Origin: Limosilactobacillus antri DSM 16041
GTDB taxonomy: Bacteria; Bacillota; Bacilli; Lactobacillales; Lactobacillaceae
Direction of reading: 5' to 3'
NCBI RefSeq assembly: GCF_000160835.1
Contig: NZ_GG700732.1
Coordinates: forward strand, 16,183 to 80,182
DNA length: 64,000 nt
Below are positions 9,505-19,863 of this stretch, piece by piece; positions within the stretch are counted from its first letter, which is position 1; each line of letters opens with the position of its first letter. A model generated the notes under the pieces. The model was not told the DNA's origin, searched no databases, and worked only from the letters and a program-made list of their open reading frames with translations. The position numbers were made by a program, and so were the translations under genes.

Positions 9505-9629
9505 GAAATTTCCGCCTTTCGCTATCTAAACTCCTTGTAGTTTACCTCAATTCCCTGGTCAATTTCAAACGAACCGCCGGCCGTTATGGTAAACTGGAAC
9601 AAAATGACATAATGGGGAAGGAATGCAGT

Positions 9630-9983
9630 GTGACGATTAATTACCAGCGGACCCTTTTGCAGGTCCTAATAATCCTAATTTTTATCGGGGTGAAGTACCT
9701 GAGCAGCCGGTTTGCCCAGGGGAAGAAGCACCCAACGTTCTGGTGGGCCCTCACCGCCATCCTGTTCTGGCTGCTGGCCTGGTGGAATTTTGGTCTCTAT
9801 TGGAGCGCCTATCCGGTTGCGGTGTGGATGGTCCTGGCACTCGTGCTGATTGTTATCCAGTTGGTGCACAATCACGAGTTCTTGTACCGCCGCTACTGGC
9901 CGCCGTTTTGGCGCGGTTCGGCCTGGCTAGCGATTATTTCATTTGGCTTATCCTTGTTTGCCGGGATGCTGCCTCTGGTTTGA
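9630..9983 (+). CDS. DUF3397 family membrane protein
   Basis: The 117-residue protein is almost entirely hydrophobic with about four transmembrane helices and no catalytic motif. Its place just upstream of mraZ is typical of DUF3397 proteins in lactobacilli and relatives. I chose GTG at 9630 because AAGGA lies 7 nt upstream. An in-frame ATG at 9612 would place this ribosome site inside the gene. A terminator follows, so it is transcribed apart from the mraZ operon. Function is unknown. Confidence 0.7.
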   Translation: MTINYQRTLLQVLIILIFIGVKYLSSRFAQGKKHPTFWWALTAILFWLLAWWNFGLYWSAYPVAVWMVLALVLIVIQLVHNHEFLYRRYWPPFWRGSAWLAIISFGLSLFAGMLPLV

Positions 9984-10011
9984 TCCATTATTTGCATAAG
10001 GAACTTTGTTG

Positions 10012-10047
10012 ACGATAATCGCGGTCCGCCCGGTTATCGTTTTTTAT
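10012..10047 (+). terminator. Terminator after DUF3397 gene
   Basis: ACGATAA (10012-10018) pairs with TTATCGT (10034-10040) around a GC-rich loop and is followed by a run of T. It separates the DUF3397 gene from the mraZ operon. Confidence 0.8.
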
Positions 10048-10057
10048 TTGAATTCAC

Positions 10058-10103
10058 GTGGTGAGAAGTGGGGGAATGTGGTAGACTATTCCTATAAAGT
10101 GGT
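10058..10103 (+). promoter_or_regulatory. MraZ operator and dcw promoter region
   Basis: GTGG(T/G) occurs at 10058, 10068, 10078 and 10099. The first three are spaced exactly 10 bp apart and the fourth 21 bp on, so all lie on one face of the helix. Direct TGGG/GTGG repeats with 10-bp phase upstream of mraZ are the known binding site of the MraZ ring, which represses its own operon. Possible -10 elements TAGACT (10082) and TATAAA (10093) lie within the array. Confidence 0.8.
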
Positions 10104-10120
10104 AAAAGGGGGGATCGGCC

Positions 10121-10549
10121 GTGCTGATGGGTGAATATAATCACGTGATTGACGCCAAGGGACGCCTGATTATCCCCGCCAAATTTCGTGACCAGCTCGG
10201 CGCCGCCTTCGTTATCACCCGTGGCCTGGATGGTTGCCTTTTTGGCTACCCGCAAGCGGAGTGGCAGCGGCTCGAAGCGAAGCTAACCAGCCTGCCGCTG
10301 ACGAAGCGGGACGCCCGGGCCTTTGTCCGTTTCTTGTATTCGGCAGCAACGGAGTGCGAGCTTGACCGCCAGGGACGGGTTAACATTCCCGCAATTTTAC
10401 GACAGCACGCGGCTCTGCAAAAGGACTGCGTGATTATTGGCGTTTCCAACCGTTTTGAAATTTGGAGTGCCGACCGGTGGAACGATTACTCAACGACCAC
10501 CGCGGATAACTTTGATGAAATTGCCGAAGACCTGCAGATTGACTTTTAG
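10121..10549 (+). CDS. mraZ: Transcriptional regulator MraZ
   Basis: The 142-residue protein has two AbrB/SpoVT-like halves ([20 protein letters not shown] at the N-terminus, and [16 protein letters not shown] near residue 88). MraZ forms octameric or dodecameric rings, binds repeats before its own gene and controls the dcw operon. I take GTG at 10121 (MLMGEYNH), 7 nt after a six-G ribosome site; ATG at 10127 is the alternative. It heads the operon. Confidence 0.95.
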   Translation: MLMGEYNHVIDAKGRLIIPAKFRDQLGAAFVITRGLDGCLFGYPQAEWQRLEAKLTSLPLTKRDARAFVRFLYSAATECELDRQGRVNIPAILRQHAALQKDCVIIGVSNRFEIWSADRWNDYSTTTADNFDEIAEDLQIDF

Positions 10550-10564
10550 GGAAAGGGGGCTTAA

Positions 10565-11518
10565 ATGGCGATGGCCGAGTTTAACCACGTAACAGTGCTA
10601 TTAAAAGAAGCCGTAGCCGGACTGAATATCCGGCCAACGGGAACCTACGTTGATGGGACCCTTGGTGGTGGCGGCCACACTAGCGCCATCTTGGGCCAGC
10701 TCACCACCGGTCATTTGTATTCCTTTGACCAGGATGAAACCGCGATTGATTACAACCGCGACCAGCTTAACGACGCAATTGCGGCTGGCAAGTTGACCCT
10801 GGTCGAGGATAATTTCCGGCACCTCCAGCAGGCGTTAGCCGCGCACGGGGTCCGAAGGGTCGACGGGGTCTTGTACGACTTGGGGGTTTCGTCGCCACAG
10901 TTTGATGATGCCCAGCGGGGCTTTAGCTACAAACTCGATGCCCCGCTGGATATGCGGATGAACCAGGACCAATCCCTATCGGCGATGGAAGTGGTGAACG
11001 AGTGGCCCTACGAACGGCTCGTCCGGATCCTCTATCGTTACGGTGAGGAACGGTTTGCCAAGCAGATTGCTCGCAAAATCGAGCAGCGGCGCCAACGGGA
11101 ACCAATCCGGACGACCTTTGAACTGGTTGACGTCATTAAGGAGGCCATCCCGGCGGCAGCCCGCCGCCACGGCGGGCACCCGGCCAAGAAGAGTTTTCAA
11201 GCGGTTCGAATCGCGGTCAACGATGAACTGGGGGCGCTTGAAGAATCTTTGGAGCAGGCATTGGCAATGCTGACCGTCGGCGGGCGGATCAGCGTCATTA
11301 CCTTTCAGTCACTGGAGGACCGCCTCGTTAAGACGCTCTTTAGGGAAAAGTCATCGCTCAGCGCGGACTTGCCCCAGGGACTTCCGGTAATTCCGGCGGG
11401 GATGAGCCCGGACTTTAAGCTAATTAACCGGAAACCAATTCTGCCCAGCGCACAGGAATTGGCGGCTAACCACCGTGCGCACAGTGCCAAGTTACGGATT
11501 ATTGAAAAGATTAAATAG
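10565..11518 (+). CDS. rsmH: 16S rRNA (cytosine-1402 N4)-methyltransferase
   Basis: The 317-residue protein has the SAM-binding motif [11 protein letters not shown] near residue 30, [12 protein letters not shown] near 105 and the conserved [15 protein letters not shown] near 205, all RsmH/MraW hallmarks. It methylates C1402 in the decoding centre. It is 15 nt after mraZ and is preceded by AAAGGGGG. Start ATG 10565 or 10571 would both serve. Length is normal. Confidence 0.95.
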   Translation: MAMAEFNHVTVLLKEAVAGLNIRPTGTYVDGTLGGGGHTSAILGQLTTGHLYSFDQDETAIDYNRDQLNDAIAAGKLTLVEDNFRHLQQALAAHGVRRVDGVLYDLGVSSPQFDDAQRGFSYKLDAPLDMRMNQDQSLSAMEVVNEWPYERLVRILYRYGEERFAKQIARKIEQRRQREPIRTTFELVDVIKEAIPAAARRHGGHPAKKSFQAVRIAVNDELGALEESLEQALAMLTVGGRISVITFQSLEDRLVKTLFREKSSLSADLPQGLPVIPAGMSPDFKLINRKPILPSAQELAANHRAHSAKLRIIEKIK

Positions 11519-11538
11519 AGTAAGGTAGTGTTTTAATA

Positions 11539-11895
11539 ATGGTTTCTAATGCAGCAAGGAAATACGAAGAAGAACAAGCGCAGGTGCTGCCTGCAGACCA
11601 GCCCGGGACAGTTGTTCAACCGGTTCGCTGGTCACGGTTTGAACGGTTATTAATGGTTGTCGGGAGTGCGGTAACCCTATTGTTGATTATTGCCCTGCTT
11701 TCCACTAAAATTTCAATTAATACGCGTCAGCATAACTTGCAGGACCTACAATCCAAGGTTGCCCAAGTAAAGAATAATAACGCCAGCGACCGGCAGGAGA
11801 TTGCCGATTTAACCAGTCAGGGCAACTTAAAAAAGGTTGCTCACCAGTATGGCCTCTCTGACAAAAATTCAAACGTAAGGAACGTTAATAAATAA
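11539..11895 (+). CDS. ftsL: Cell division protein FtsL
   Basis: The 118-residue protein has a short cytoplasmic head, one transmembrane helix (about residues 35-57) and an extracellular coiled-coil segment (INTRQHNLQDLQSKVAQVKNN). Sequence is poorly conserved in this family, so the call rests on topology and place between rsmH and the PBP gene. It forms a complex with DivIB and DivIC at the septum. Its stop overlaps the next start by one base, so translation is coupled. Confidence 0.88.
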   Translation: MVSNAARKYEEEQAQVLPADQPGTVVQPVRWSRFERLLMVVGSAVTLLLIIALLSTKISINTRQHNLQDLQSKVAQVKNNNASDRQEIADLTSQGNLKKVAHQYGLSDKNSNVRNVNK

Positions 11896-14027
11896 TGAAC
11901 AACGAGTCACAACGAGCGAAAACTAAGAAAAATAATAGCAATCGGGGGAATTTCGGTAAGTGGTTATTCTTCATCACGGTTGGATTGTTTCTCTTATTTT
12001 TCGTTCGTTTTGCTTATATTGCGATTAACCGGGATATTCAGCACGTTAACCTGCAATCACAGGCGGAACAAATCTATACCCAGCGCCGGACGATCCAGGC
12101 CAAGCGGGGGAACATTTACGATAACAAGGGTGGCGTGATAGCCACCGACACCAGCAAGTATACGGTCTATGCGGTCGTGGACAAGACGCAGCATTCGACC
12201 AGCGGGAAGCCGCTCTACGTGCAAAATAAGCAAAAGACTGCCCGAGTCCTGGCCCGCTACATCAACCTGCCGGAAGATAAAATCCTCAAGCAGCTTAAGA
12301 CCAAGAGTCAGGTGTACCAAGTTGAATTTGGTCCTGCCGGGAGCAACCTCTCAGTCGCGACCATGCAGAAAATCAAAAAGGAGCACCTGCAGGGAATCGG
12401 CTTTATGGCAACGCCGGCCCGGCAATATCCGGAAGGCGAATTTGCCTCCCAGATTATTGGTTTGGCGTCACCGATTACTAACCAGCGGGGCCAGACCAAC
12501 CTGAAGGGACAGGTCGGTTTGGAAAGCTACTTTGACAAGCGCTTGACCGGGACCAACGGGATGCGGCAGGACAAGCGGGACCTTTATGGCTACCGTTTAG
12601 CCAATTCCAAGGCCGTGACCAAGCCGGCCGTCAACGGGGATAATGTCTACACGACAATTGACCCCCAGACCCAGCAGCTGCTGGAAAACAAGGTCAACCA
12701 CGTCTACAAGGACGGGAAGCCCAATTCGGTAACCGCGATTGTCATGGATGCCAAGACTGGCCGGATTGTTGCGGCCACCCAGCGGCCGACCCTAAATTCC
12801 AGCCAGCCCGTCTGGCGGAATATGTTTGTGCAGGATGCCTATGAACCCGGGTCAACGATGAAGATTTTGGCCCTGAGCGCGGCAATTGACACCGGCCACT
12901 TTGACCCGAAGGCAACTTTCCAGTCGGGGACCTGGTCAATGGGCGGCGGTAAGATTGTCGATTGGTCAAGTACCGGTTGGGGAACCATCAGCTATAAAGA
13001 TGCCTTTGATATGTCCAGTAACGTCGGGTTCGCCCACGTGGAGCAGAATATGGGGGCCAAGACCTGGATGAAGTATATCCGGCGCTTCGGCCTGCTGAAA
13101 AAAGTCAACGTGGTCGGGATGGACAATGAGGTCTCCGGATTCACCCAGTTTAAGGGAATCCTAGAACAGGCCAATACGGCCTTTGGTCAGGGGATTACCG
13201 TCAACGAAATGCAGATGCTGCGGGCCATCGGGGCCGTGGCCAATAACGGAAAAATGATGCAGCCATACATCATTAAAAAGGTTGAAACGGCTAACGGAAA
13301 GGTGGTCAAGGCCACCCAGCCGACTGCGGTTGGCCAGCCGATTAAAGCCAGCACCGCCAAACAGGTTCGCAAGTATATGGAAGGGGTGGTTTACGACCAG
13401 AAGGGGCTCGGCCACGACTTCCAAATCAAGGGCTACCGGGTTGCCGGGAAGACCGGGACGGCCCAGATTGGTGGAGCGAATGGTTACAGCAAGGGTGATA
13501 CCAACTACCTGTATTCCTTTGCTGGAATGGCGCCGGCGAAGAACCCGCGCTACGTGATGTACGTAACGCTGCGCCAGCCCCAAAATTTGAGCACTTCGGC
13601 GACTAAGCAGATGGCCTCAATCTTTAATCCGGTAATGGAGATGCTCCTAGAGAAGAACCAGCCGGCTGGCTCGAGCGTTGCCAAAATGCCCGAACTGGTC
13701 GGGCAAAACCGGGATGACGCGGCAAAACAGCTCAGCGGGCTGAAGATTCAACCGGTAGTAATTGGCAATGGCAAGACGATCCGGAGCCAATCGATTCCGG
13801 CGGGGGACCAACTCTTGAGAAACCAGCGGGTAATTCTAGACGCCGGGGGCAGCTACCAGATGCCGGATCTCAACGGTTGGAGTTCTGCAGACGTCCAAGA
13901 ACTGGCAACCCTGCTCCACTTGAAGCTTAAAGAGCAGGGCAGCGGCTATGTTAACAAGCAGAGCATTAGCGCCAACAGCAAGCTTAGCAAGGGCCAGACC
14001 CTAACGGTTACCTATGCGCAACACTAA
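11895..14027 (+). CDS. Class B penicillin-binding protein with PASTA domains (PBP2X/FtsI-type)
   Basis: The 710-residue transpeptidase has an N-terminal membrane anchor (about residues 23-45), a pedestal domain with QAKRGNIYDNKG, and a catalytic domain with active Ser in GSTMK (about 320), SSN (about 375) and KTGTAQ (about 518). Two PASTA domains follow (about 596-652 and 655-709). It crosslinks septal peptidoglycan with FtsW. The position after ftsL and the PASTA tail identify it as the division-specific PBP (pbpX/pbpB group). ATG 11895 overlaps the ftsL stop. Confidence 0.94.
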   Translation: MNNESQRAKTKKNNSNRGNFGKWLFFITVGLFLLFFVRFAYIAINRDIQHVNLQSQAEQIYTQRRTIQAKRGNIYDNKGGVIATDTSKYTVYAVVDKTQHSTSGKPLYVQNKQKTARVLARYINLPEDKILKQLKTKSQVYQVEFGPAGSNLSVATMQKIKKEHLQGIGFMATPARQYPEGEFASQIIGLASPITNQRGQTNLKGQVGLESYFDKRLTGTNGMRQDKRDLYGYRLANSKAVTKPAVNGDNVYTTIDPQTQQLLENKVNHVYKDGKPNSVTAIVMDAKTGRIVAATQRPTLNSSQPVWRNMFVQDAYEPGSTMKILALSAAIDTGHFDPKATFQSGTWSMGGGKIVDWSSTGWGTISYKDAFDMSSNVGFAHVEQNMGAKTWMKYIRRFGLLKKVNVVGMDNEVSGFTQFKGILEQANTAFGQGITVNEMQMLRAIGAVANNGKMMQPYIIKKVETANGKVVKATQPTAVGQPIKASTAKQVRKYMEGVVYDQKGLGHDFQIKGYRVAGKTGTAQIGGANGYSKGDTNYLYSFAGMAPAKNPRYVMYVTLRQPQNLSTSATKQMASIFNPVMEMLLEKNQPAGSSVAKMPELVGQNRDDAAKQLSGLKIQPVVIGNGKTIRSQSIPAGDQLLRNQRVILDAGGSYQMPDLNGWSSADVQELATLLHLKLKEQGSGYVNKQSISANSKLSKGQTLTVTYAQH

Positions 14028-14042
14028 AACAGGAGGAAAACA

Positions 14043-14999
14043 ATGCACATTGCGGCGATTATTTTAACGTTAATCAGTTCATTTCTTATTACCTTTTTGC
14101 TGATGCCGGGTTTAATTCGGTATTTTCGCGCCAAAAAGGAGGGCCAGCAGATTCGGGAAGAAGGCCCTAAGTGGCACGCTAAAAAGGCGGGGACGCCGAC
14201 GATGGGCGGCCTGCTCTTCATTATCTCGGCGGTCATTACCGTTTTATGGGTCGCGGCCTGGCAGGGCTTATTAAATAATACCCTCTGGGCGTTGCTCTTT
14301 GTCCTCGTTGTGTATGGTCTGATTGGAATGTGGGACGACAGCATTAAGATTTTTCACCACCAAAACGAAGGGTTTAAGGCCTGGCAAAAAGCGCTTTGCC
14401 AGGTTATCGCGGCAATGGTCTTTACCGTAATTTACCAACACGAAGGCTATCAAATGGGCTTTGGCAGCAATCAGTACGGCTGGCTGTACGGCCTCTTTAT
14501 CATTTTCTGGATTGTCGGCTTTTCTAACGCGGTCAACCTGACTGACGGTCTGGATGGTTTGGTCAGCGGGCTGGGAATTATCTCCTTTTTGGCCTACTTC
14601 ATCATTGCCCTCTGGAGCGGCTACGCCGAAGTGGCCCTCTTCTGCTTGGCGATGATCGGGACCCTGGCCGGGTTCTTCCCGTATAACCACAAGCCGGCGA
14701 AGATTTTCATGGGCGATATGGGCTCGTTAGCGATCGGGGCGTCACTAGCGGCGGTGTCCCTCTTGCTGCACCACGAATGGTCGCTGCTGGTGATCGGGAT
14801 TGTCTACGTTTGTGAAACGGCCAGTGTAATGCTGCAGGTGGCCTCGTTTAAGCTGACGGGGAAGCGGATTTTTAAGATGAGTCCGATCCATCACCACTTT
14901 GAGATGTGCGGCTGGAGCGAGTGGAAGATTGACATTGTCTTCTGGAGCGTCGGCCTGGTCGCAGCCATTATTGCAGTAGCAACGATTATCCTGGCATAG
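14043..14999 (+). CDS. mraY: Phospho-MurNAc-pentapeptide transferase
   Basis: The 318-residue integral membrane enzyme has about ten helices. It moves phospho-MurNAc-pentapeptide from UDP to undecaprenyl phosphate, making lipid I. Visible family motifs are [10 protein letters not shown] near residue 50, [14 protein letters not shown] near 160 with the Mg-binding Asp residues, and [13 protein letters not shown] near 280. The start ATG 14043 follows AGGAGG. It lies 15 nt after the PBP gene. Confidence 0.97.
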   Translation: MHIAAIILTLISSFLITFLLMPGLIRYFRAKKEGQQIREEGPKWHAKKAGTPTMGGLLFIISAVITVLWVAAWQGLLNNTLWALLFVLVVYGLIGMWDDSIKIFHHQNEGFKAWQKALCQVIAAMVFTVIYQHEGYQMGFGSNQYGWLYGLFIIFWIVGFSNAVNLTDGLDGLVSGLGIISFLAYFIIALWSGYAEVALFCLAMIGTLAGFFPYNHKPAKIFMGDMGSLAIGASLAAVSLLLHHEWSLLVIGIVYVCETASVMLQVASFKLTGKRIFKMSPIHHHFEMCGWSEWKIDIVFWSVGLVAAIIAVATIILA

Positions 15000-15021
15000 T
15001 CCGTTGAGGAAAGGTTCGAGC

Positions 15022-16401
15022 ATGATGAAAAAGATTACGAAGTATCAAGGAAAAGACGTATTGGTGATTGGCTTTGGCATTAGCGGGCTGAACGCTGCCC
15101 GTCTGCTGGTCAAGCTTGGGGCGCGGGTCACCGCAAATGATCTGAAGGCCCCCAAGGACCCAGCGGTGGTCGCCGGCTTAAAGGAAGCTGGGATTGAAGT
15201 AATTACCGGCAGTAACCCCTTAAGCCTGGCCGACCGGGACTTTGCTGTTGTTGTTAAGAACCCGGGGATTCCCTACGATAACCCCCTGGTGGCGAAGTTT
15301 GTGGAAAAGGGTACCCCAATTATCACCGAGGCGGAACTGGGCTGGGAAATTTTTGCCGGGCACCTGGTCAGCGTTACCGGGAGCAACGGGAAGACCACCA
15401 CGACCACTTTGACCCAGTTGATGCTGGCGAAGAGTTCGACCCATAACGTAAAGTATGCCGGCAACATCGGGGTATCGTTCAGCAAGGTGGCAGAAGACCT
15501 GGGGCCGGACGATACGCTGGTGACGGAGCTGTCTAGTTTCCAGCTGCTGGGGGCACCGACGATCCACCCGCATATTGCAATTATTACTAATATTTTTTCC
15601 AACCACCTCGACTATCACAAGACGCGGGAAAACTACATCAATGCCAAGCTCAATATTACCCGCAACCAGACGCCTGATGACTTTTTGATTATGAACTGGG
15701 ACCGGGACGAGTGGCAAGAAATCGCTCGGCGGACCCGGGCCACGGTGGTCCCGTTCTCCCGGCAGAACAAGAGCCAGGCGGGCGCCTATGAAGAAGACGG
15801 TGTGATTTATTGGCGCGGGGAACGGATCATGGCGGCGAAGGATATCCGCCTGATCGGCCCGCAAAACGTGGAAAATGCCCTGGCGGCCGTTGCAGCGGCT
15901 AAGCTGAGCGGGGTCAGCAACGCGGATATTGTGAGCGTACTGACGACCTTTAGTGGGGTCCGCCACCGCTTGCAATACGTGCTGGATTACCAGGGGCGGC
16001 GCTTCTACAATGATTCAAAGTCGACCGACATCGAAGCGACAGAGGTGGCCCTGCAAGGCTTTGAGCAACCGGTAATCCTGCTGGCCGGCGGTCTGGACCG
16101 TGGCTACACCTTTGAACGGCTGGTGCCGTACTTTAAGCAGCACGTAAAGGGGATTATCGTCTTTGGCCAATGCAAGGATAAGATGAAGAATGCGGCTGAA
16201 CAGGCCGGCATTCCTACCATCATTGAGAGTGAGAATGCCGTGACGGCGGTTCCGGAAGCCTGGAAGATCAGTGCACCGGGTGACGTTATCCTGCTGTCTC
16301 CAGCTAACGCCAGCTGGGACCAGTTCCCGAGCTTTGAGGTGCGGGGCGACCGGTTTATCGAAGCAGTTGAAAAGTTAACGGGTAAAAAGGAGAAGGATTA
16401 A
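15022..16401 (+). CDS. murD: UDP-N-acetylmuramoylalanine--D-glutamate ligase
   Basis: The 459-residue Mur ligase adds D-Glu to UDP-MurNAc-L-Ala. It has an N-terminal Rossmann part ([17 protein letters not shown]), the ATP loop GSNGKTTTT near residue 120, and a C-terminal domain with FYNDSKSTD near 325. I chose ATG 15022 because GAGGAAAGG ends 7 nt upstream; an in-frame TTG at 15004 would put that site inside the gene. Its stop overlaps murG by one base. Confidence 0.96.
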   Translation: MMKKITKYQGKDVLVIGFGISGLNAARLLVKLGARVTANDLKAPKDPAVVAGLKEAGIEVITGSNPLSLADRDFAVVVKNPGIPYDNPLVAKFVEKGTPIITEAELGWEIFAGHLVSVTGSNGKTTTTTLTQLMLAKSSTHNVKYAGNIGVSFSKVAEDLGPDDTLVTELSSFQLLGAPTIHPHIAIITNIFSNHLDYHKTRENYINAKLNITRNQTPDDFLIMNWDRDEWQEIARRTRATVVPFSRQNKSQAGAYEEDGVIYWRGERIMAAKDIRLIGPQNVENALAAVAAAKLSGVSNADIVSVLTTFSGVRHRLQYVLDYQGRRFYNDSKSTDIEATEVALQGFEQPVILLAGGLDRGYTFERLVPYFKQHVKGIIVFGQCKDKMKNAAEQAGIPTIIESENAVTAVPEAWKISAPGDVILLSPANASWDQFPSFEVRGDRFIEAVEKLTGKKEKD

Positions 16402-17504
16402 TGCGGTTATTAGTTTCTGGTGGCGGGACTGGCGGTCATATCTACCCAGCCCTGGCCTTAATTGAACGTTTGAAACAGGTTGAACCGGATACGGAGGTCC
16501 TCTACGTTGGGACCACCCGGGGCTTGGAAAATAAGATTGTCCCGGATGCCGGGATCAAGCTGGAAACGATGAAAATGCAGGGCTTTAAGCGTTCCCTTTC
16601 TTTGGAAAACGTGAAGACGGTGTACCTTTTCTTAAACTCGGTTCACCGGGCCAAGAAAATTATCCGGGACTTCAAGCCGGACGTGGTGTTGGGAACCGGG
16701 GGCTACGTCAGTGGGGCCGTCCTGTACGCGGCTGCCAAGCACCATGTTCCAACGGTCATTCATGAGCAGAACAGCGTGGTCGGGATCACCAACAAGTTTT
16801 TAAGCCGCTACGTGGACCAGATTGCGATCGCCTTTGAAGCGGCCCGGGCCCAGTTCCCCGCTGAGAAGGTGACGATGGTCGGCAACCCGCGGGCCCAGCA
16901 AGTGGCCGCCCAGGCGGACAGCGACTTTTCCTGGTCAACCTACGGCCTGAAAGATGACGTGCCAACACTGATGATTTTTGGCGGCAGCCAGGGCGCACCC
17001 AAGATCAACCAAACGGTTGTAGACGCGCTCCCGGAGTTTAACCGCCGCCATTACCAGGTACTGTTTGCAACCGGTCAGAAGCGCTATGACCACATCAAGC
17101 AGGAACTAGCGGATGTGAAGATTGGCGACAACGTCAAAGTGGTTCCCTACATCAAGGATATGCCGGCAAAGATGCCCAAGGTAGCGGCGCTGGTTTCACG
17201 GGCGGGGGCAACCACCATTGCCGAAGTAACCGCTTTGGGAGTTCCCACCATCCTGATCCCCAGCCCGTACGTGACGGCTAACCACCAGGTGAAAAATGCC
17301 CAGGCACTGGTCCGGAAGAACGCTGCGGTGATGATTACGGAAGACCACCTCGATGCCCGGACACTGCTTTTGCAGGCGGATAAGATTATGGAGAATAACG
17401 AATTACGTGGTGAAATGGCAACGGCTGCCAAGCAGCTCGGCAAGCCGGACGCAGCGGACCACCTGATTAAGGTCCTTCACCAGGCAATTGATGAGCACCG
17501 TTAA
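16401..17504 (+). CDS. murG: UDP-GlcNAc--lipid I N-acetylglucosaminyltransferase
   Basis: The 367-residue GT-B enzyme makes lipid II from lipid I at the inner face of the membrane. The N-terminal [13 protein letters not shown] (residues 7-19), the [12 protein letters not shown] region near 118 and the C-terminal [10 protein letters not shown] and [11 protein letters not shown] motifs are clear MurG signatures. ATG overlaps the murD stop. A gene for MurC is not present nearby, which is usual for lactobacilli. Confidence 0.97.
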   Translation: MRLLVSGGGTGGHIYPALALIERLKQVEPDTEVLYVGTTRGLENKIVPDAGIKLETMKMQGFKRSLSLENVKTVYLFLNSVHRAKKIIRDFKPDVVLGTGGYVSGAVLYAAAKHHVPTVIHEQNSVVGITNKFLSRYVDQIAIAFEAARAQFPAEKVTMVGNPRAQQVAAQADSDFSWSTYGLKDDVPTLMIFGGSQGAPKINQTVVDALPEFNRRHYQVLFATGQKRYDHIKQELADVKIGDNVKVVPYIKDMPAKMPKVAALVSRAGATTIAEVTALGVPTILIPSPYVTANHQVKNAQALVRKNAAVMITEDHLDARTLLLQADKIMENNELRGEMATAAKQLGKPDAADHLIKVLHQAIDEHR

Positions 17505-17524
17505 AGCGGAAAGGGGGGGCAGCC

Positions 17525-18361
17525 TTGGCACAAGATGATTTGTTTTCTGAACATCAGCGCTATTCACAGCGGTTGTCGGAAGTGGAAGAGCGCCGGGCCA
17601 AAAGTGCGCAGCCGGATCAGCCGCAAGAACGGATTGGGCACAAGAACCGGGGAATTAAAGTCTACCGGTACCTAACCAATGGCGAACGGGTGCTCAAGCT
17701 GATCCTCTTGTTTGGCGGCGTGCTGCTCCTGATGCTTTACGTGATTTCACCGCTGAGCAAAATTGACCGGGTGACGGTCAGGGGCAACCATGACCTCAGT
17801 GCAGCTGCGGTTGAGCAGGCGACCCGGGTCCAGCCGGGCCGGTACATCTGGGGCGTGATGCTGTCCCAACGGTCAGCCAGCCGGCAGGCCAACCGGCGGA
17901 ATCCCCAGGTGGCCACGGTCAGTTATCACCTGCGCGGGCCGCGGGCGGTCCAGATTGTGGTTCGGGAGAACCCCGTCGTGGGCACGGTTGAGATTGGCCA
18001 GCGCGATTATAACGTTTTGGCGAATGGTCAGCTGAAGGCTGCTAAGGGTGACCAGAGTAAGATCCAGTATCAGGACTTTGACCACCACCGCCAGCAGCTG
18101 AAAACCACGGCCATGCAGCTTGGCCAGCTTAAGCCGGTCGTCCGGAACGGTATTTCCACGGTCTGCTACCGGCCGCAGAAGAATGCGCCGAACCGGCTGG
18201 TGATTTATATGCGCGATGGCAATACCGTTTATGCGAACCTCAACACGGTTGGCAAGAAGCTGGCTTACTACCCCGCAATTGCGGCAACGATGAAGGAGCC
18301 GGGGGTAGTAGACCTGCAGGTAGGGGCCTTTTCGTACAGCTATAAATCACGTGAACAGTGA
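17525..18361 (+). CDS. divIB: Cell division protein DivIB/FtsQ
   Basis: The 278-residue protein has a charged cytoplasmic head (about 55 residues), one transmembrane helix (about 60-80), and an extracellular POTRA domain beginning ISKIDRVTVRGNHDLS, followed by the beta domain. It belongs to the DivIB-DivIC-FtsL complex that activates the septal PBP. The start is TTG at 17525 behind GGAAAGGGGGG. The following gap holds a new promoter. Confidence 0.92.
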   Translation: MAQDDLFSEHQRYSQRLSEVEERRAKSAQPDQPQERIGHKNRGIKVYRYLTNGERVLKLILLFGGVLLLMLYVISPLSKIDRVTVRGNHDLSAAAVEQATRVQPGRYIWGVMLSQRSASRQANRRNPQVATVSYHLRGPRAVQIVVRENPVVGTVEIGQRDYNVLANGQLKAAKGDQSKIQYQDFDHHRQQLKTTAMQLGQLKPVVRNGISTVCYRPQKNAPNRLVIYMRDGNTVYANLNTVGKKLAYYPAIAATMKEPGVVDLQVGAFSYSYKSREQ

Positions 18362-18396
18362 TTTTCAGAAAAAGCGTTTTTGAACGAGCAAAGATG

Positions 18397-18405
18397 TGGT
18401 AAAAT
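18397..18405 (+). promoter_or_regulatory. Extended -10 promoter for ftsA-ftsZ
   Basis: TGG followed by TAAAAT (18400-18405) lies in the AT-rich 117-bp gap between divIB and ftsA, with a weak TTTTTG 17 bp upstream. It would add ftsAZ transcription independent of the mraZ promoter. Confidence 0.5.
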
Positions 18406-18478
18406 CGATTTTAGATGTAAATAAAACACAATTTTTTTAATTAAGTATAATTGTTGCTTTTAGGAGGGTGCCGTTCAG

Positions 18479-19843
18479 ATGGATAATTCAGAAGTATTTG
18501 TCGGGTTAGATATTGGAAGCACCTCGATTAAGGCACTGGTTTGCGAGAATGTAAAGGGCCAGTTAAAAGTCGTTGGCGTAGGGATTGCACCCTCTACCGG
18601 ACTAAATCATGGCGTAATAGTTGATATTGATAAAACTGCCCACGCGATTTCACAAGCGGTTGCCCAAGCCGAGGAAAAATCAAATCTGACCATTAAAAAA
18701 CTGATTGTGGGACTACCGGCGAACTACCTGCGGATGCAAAAGGTGCATGGGATGATTACGATTGCGTCGCAAGGTCAGTCACGGGAAATCGTCAACCGGG
18801 ATGTGATTGACGTCGCTAAGGAAACGCTGACCCAAAACATTCCACCGGAGCGGACCGTCCTGGACCTGGTCCCGACTGAGTTTTCGGTCGATGGCTTTGG
18901 CGGGATTAAGGACCCCCGCGGGATGGTGAGTGTTCGGCTGGAGATGAAGGCAACCCTATATACCGGTCCCAAGACGATCATTCACAACACTAAGAAGGCG
19001 GTGCAGCGCGCTGGTTACGAGATTAAAGATTTTGTAATCGCCCCGATTGCGACCGATTTTAACCTCCTCAATGACGGGGAGCAGGATTTTGGGACGGTGG
19101 TAATCGACCTCGGGGGTGGCCAAACAACGACCAGTATTATCCACGACCACCAGCTCAAGTACACCTTTGTCGACCCTGAAGGTGGCCAATACGTCACCAA
19201 GGATATTTCCACGGTCCTCAACACCTCGTTTAAGAATGCCGAGCAGCTCAAACTGAACCATGGCTATGCGGACCATAGTTTAGCCGACGCGGACGCCAAC
19301 ATTAACGTCAACGTTGTCGGTAAAGACGAACCGGAACAGTTTACGGAAGAGTATTTGGCAGAGGTCATCGAGGCGCGGCTGCGGCAGATCTTTGAACGGG
19401 TTCACCAGCGTTTGCAGGCGATCCATGCGCCGGAGCTGCCTGGTGGGGTAACCATTATCGGTGGCGGCGCGGCAATGCCCGGTGTCAAGGAGCTGGCCCA
19501 GGAATACTTTGCCGGCAGTATCAAGGTTTACTCACCGCAACAGATGGGAATCCGGCACCCGGGCTATGCGACCGGGCTGGCTTTAGCAATGTACGAAAAT
19601 CAGTTATCGGATGTTGACAAGTTAATAAAGCAAACAATTCAACAACCTGATATAATAGAAAGTCCAAGGGAAGAACCGGCAGCAAAGAACAATAGCCGCC
19701 AGTTGGTTCACCAGTGGTCTAATCAGCCACAACAGCGTTCTGGGGAGGATCGTTCCAAGAAGAAACGGTCAGCAGGACCAAAAGAAAACAAGCACTCATT
19801 TGGCAATAAACTCAAGGGTATGTTTGATAACCTATTTGACTAA
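18479..19843 (+). CDS. ftsA: Cell division protein FtsA
   Basis: The 454-residue actin-like ATPase tethers FtsZ to the membrane. [15 protein letters not shown] at residues 7-21 and [14 protein letters not shown] near 207 are phosphate-binding loops, and [14 protein letters not shown] near 320 binds adenosine. The tail ends in an amphipathic helix ([13 protein letters not shown]) typical of the membrane-targeting sequence, after a variable linker. The start ATG follows AGGAGG at 10-12 nt. It is 20 nt before ftsZ. Confidence 0.96.
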   Translation: MDNSEVFVGLDIGSTSIKALVCENVKGQLKVVGVGIAPSTGLNHGVIVDIDKTAHAISQAVAQAEEKSNLTIKKLIVGLPANYLRMQKVHGMITIASQGQSREIVNRDVIDVAKETLTQNIPPERTVLDLVPTEFSVDGFGGIKDPRGMVSVRLEMKATLYTGPKTIIHNTKKAVQRAGYEIKDFVIAPIATDFNLLNDGEQDFGTVVIDLGGGQTTTSIIHDHQLKYTFVDPEGGQYVTKDISTVLNTSFKNAEQLKLNHGYADHSLADADANINVNVVGKDEPEQFTEEYLAEVIEARLRQIFERVHQRLQAIHAPELPGGVTIIGGGAAMPGVKELAQEYFAGSIKVYSPQQMGIRHPGYATGLALAMYENQLSDVDKLIKQTIQQPDIIESPREEPAAKNNSRQLVHQWSNQPQQRSGEDRSKKKRSAGPKENKHSFGNKLKGMFDNLFD

Positions 19844-19863
19844 TTTCACGGAGGAAAGATTCT

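Noticed and set aside
16401..18361. Absence of murC from the dcw cluster as a deletion
   Set aside because: Lactobacilli normally carry murC elsewhere; the junctions here are tight and natural.
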